Positions 5,637 to 6,829 of a DNA stretch of 6,829 nucleotides are shown here, piece after piece. How positions within the stretch are numbered: position 1 is the stretch's first letter; each line of letters opens with the position of its first letter. The DNA is from Actinomycetota bacterium (GTDB lineage Bacteria; Actinomycetota; Actinomycetes; S36-B12), in contig WLND01000090.1 in NCBI GenBank assembly GCA_009726075.1, positions 1 to 6,829 on the forward strand, in the 5' to 3' direction. The position numbers were made by a program, and so were the translations under genes. A model generated the notes under the pieces. It worked only from the letters and a program-made list of their open reading frames with translations, was not told the origin of the DNA and did no database searches.

Positions 5637-6829
5637 AGCGGGATGTTCCCGTGCTTGCGCGGCAGTCGATTGCCGCGCTTGTTGCGCAGCGACCGCAGGG
5701 CTCGCACGATCATCGACCGGGTCTCGTGCGGGTAGATCACCCGGTCGATGTAGCCGCGCTCGGCCGCCACGTACGGGTTGGCCAAGGTGTCCTGATACTC
5801 GTCGAGCAGCCGGGCACGCTCGGCGGCCGGGTCGTCGGAGGCGGCAAGTTCCTTGCGGTACAGGATGTTCACGGCACCCTGCCCGCCCATGACCGCGATC
5901 TCGGCGGTCGGCCAGGCGAGGTTGATGTCGGCCCCGAGGTGCTTTGAGCCCATGACGTCGTACGCGCCGCCGTAGGCCTTGCGGGTGATCAGCGTGACGA
6001 GCGGCACGGTGGCCTCGGCGTACGCGTAGATGAGCTTGGCGCCGCGGCGAATGATGCCGTCCCACTCCTGATCGGTGCCGGGCAGGAAGCCCGGGACGTC
6101 GACCAGCGTGATGACCGGGATATTGAAGGCATCGCACGTGCGGACGAAGCGAGCGGCCTTCTCGGAGGCGGCAATGTCGAGCGTGCCGGCGAACTGCATC
6201 GGCTGGTTGGCCACGACCCCGACGGAGTGGCCCTCGACTCGGCCGAACCCGCAGATGATGTTCGGCGCGAAGAGCGACTGGGTTTCGAGGAAGTCGCCGT
6301 CGTCCATGAGGTGTTCGATGAGCCGGTGCATGTCGTACGGCTGGTTCGGGGAGTCGGGGATGAGGGTGTCGAGTTCGCGGTCGAGGTCGTTGATCTCGAG
6401 ATCGGCCTCGTTCTCGAAGATCGGCGGATCCTCGAGGTTGTTGCTCGGCAGATAGGACAGCAGGGCCCGCAGGTAATCGAGGGCATCCTCCTCGTCGGCC
6501 GCGTTGTAGTGGGCGACACCGGACTTCTGGTTGTGCGTGACTCCGCCGCCGAGCTCTTCCATCGCCACGTCCTCGCCGGTGACGGTCTTGATGACGTCAG
6601 GGCCGGTGATGAACATGTGCGATGTCTTGTCGACCATGACGATGAAGTCGGTGATGGCGGGGGAGTACACCGCCCCGCCGGCGCATGGGCCCATGATGAG
6701 CGAGATCTGCGGGATCACACCGGAAGCCTGCACATTGCGGCGGAAGATCTCGCCGTAGAGGCCGAGCGATGCGACGCCCTCCTGGATGCGCGCCCCGCCG
6801 GAGTCGTTGAGGCCGATGAGCGGGCAACC
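5633..6829 (-). CDS. accD: acyl-CoA carboxylase carboxyltransferase beta subunit, N-terminus missing
   Basis: This is the C-terminal 398 residues, and the frame is open to the window edge. It transfers the carboxyl group from biotin on the alpha subunit to acyl-CoA. The first visible residues continue the crotonase-fold N-domain, with SGGARIQEG (10-18; acyl-CoA oxyanion region) and GVIPQISLIMGPCAGGAVYSPA (37-58). The C-domain carries FVRTCDAFNIPVITLVDVPGFLPG and RKAYGGAYDVMGSKHLGAD (283-301; carboxybiotin oxyanion region). The C-terminus is KHGNIPL, typical of AccD5/PccB. Those proteins have about 530-550 residues, so some 130-150 are missing. D291 of the fragment falls where I expect the Asp that favours propionyl-CoA in Streptomyces PccB (D422). 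The GTG at 6733 is an internal Val (RRNVQASG), not a start. The stop codon overlaps the accE start. Confidence 0.95.
   Translation of the reverse strand, partial: GCPLIGLNDSGGARIQEGVASLGLYGEIFRRNVQASGVIPQISLIMGPCAGGAVYSPAITDFIVMVDKTSHMFITGPDVIKTVTGEDVAMEELGGGVTHNQKSGVAHYNAADEEDALDYLRALLSYLPSNNLEDPPIFENEADLEINDLDRELDTLIPDSPNQPYDMHRLIEHLMDDGDFLETQSLFAPNIICGFGRVEGHSVGVVANQPMQFAGTLDIAASEKAARFVRTCDAFNIPVITLVDVPGFLPGTDQEWDGIIRRGAKLIYAYAEATVPLVTLITRKAYGGAYDVMGSKHLGADINLAWPTAEIAVMGGQGAVNILYRKELAASDDPAAERARLLDEYQDTLANPYVAAERGYIDRVIYPHETRSMIVRALRSLRNKRGNRLPRKHGNIPL

Noticed and set aside
5639..5651. 5-bp hairpin cggga-tgt-tcccg just before the accE GTG
   Set aside because: It lies within the last accD codons, has a very short stem, and overlaps the conserved GNIPL coding sequence. 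It is probably incidental.
5406..6137. 243-residue minus-strand ORF spanning accD and accE
   Set aside because: Only its last 76 codons are real (accE). The upstream part lies out of frame inside accD and reads as low-complexity Arg/Pro/His sequence.

Overview
The window comes from a high-GC actinomycete (Actinomycetota). The evidence is the strongly GC-biased codon use, the fused biotin carboxylase/BCCP subunit, the tiny acyl-CoA carboxylase epsilon subunit, and the gene order accD-accE-maf-accA3, which matches the accD5-accE5-maf...accA3 locus of mycobacteria. I cannot name a genus. All supported genes are on the minus strand, so transcription runs from high to low coordinates. The first 82 bases are an uninterrupted run of C, most likely a contig-end or sequencing artefact.

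Right half (6829 down to 2946): an acyl-CoA carboxylase cluster. The carboxyltransferase beta subunit (accD) enters from the right edge without its N-terminus. Its TGA overlaps the GTG of a 76-codon epsilon subunit (accE). The end of accE abuts or overlaps a Maf-family nucleotide pyrophosphatase. After a 79-bp gap comes the biotin carboxylase/biotin carrier alpha subunit (accA3-like). Alpha, beta and epsilon together would form a biotin-dependent enzyme that carboxylates propionyl- and/or acetyl-CoA, giving methylmalonyl-CoA and/or malonyl-CoA for lipid synthesis or odd-chain metabolism. Maf is a nucleotide house-cleaning enzyme riding in the same transcription unit.

Left half (2887 down to 137): two tandem paralogues of 429 and 425 residues from an uncharacterised actinobacterial membrane-protein family. 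Each has a signal peptide, a TPM-like extracytoplasmic domain, one membrane helix with a basic stop-transfer, a cytoplasmic helical segment, a conserved Cys/His cluster, and a Gly-rich tail ending exactly in GGGDF. Both seem to be transcribed as leaderless mRNAs, because a TAnnnT -10 hexamer lies 6-7 bases before the ATG in each case. This also moves the start of the left copy from an upstream GTG to the internal ATG. The 174-bp gap between them holds a long, nearly perfect hairpin, a second hairpin with a T-run, and a G-rich, potentially G-quadruplex-forming tract.

The acc cluster is conventional. The least understood part of the window is the tandem membrane-protein pair and its structured intergenic region.
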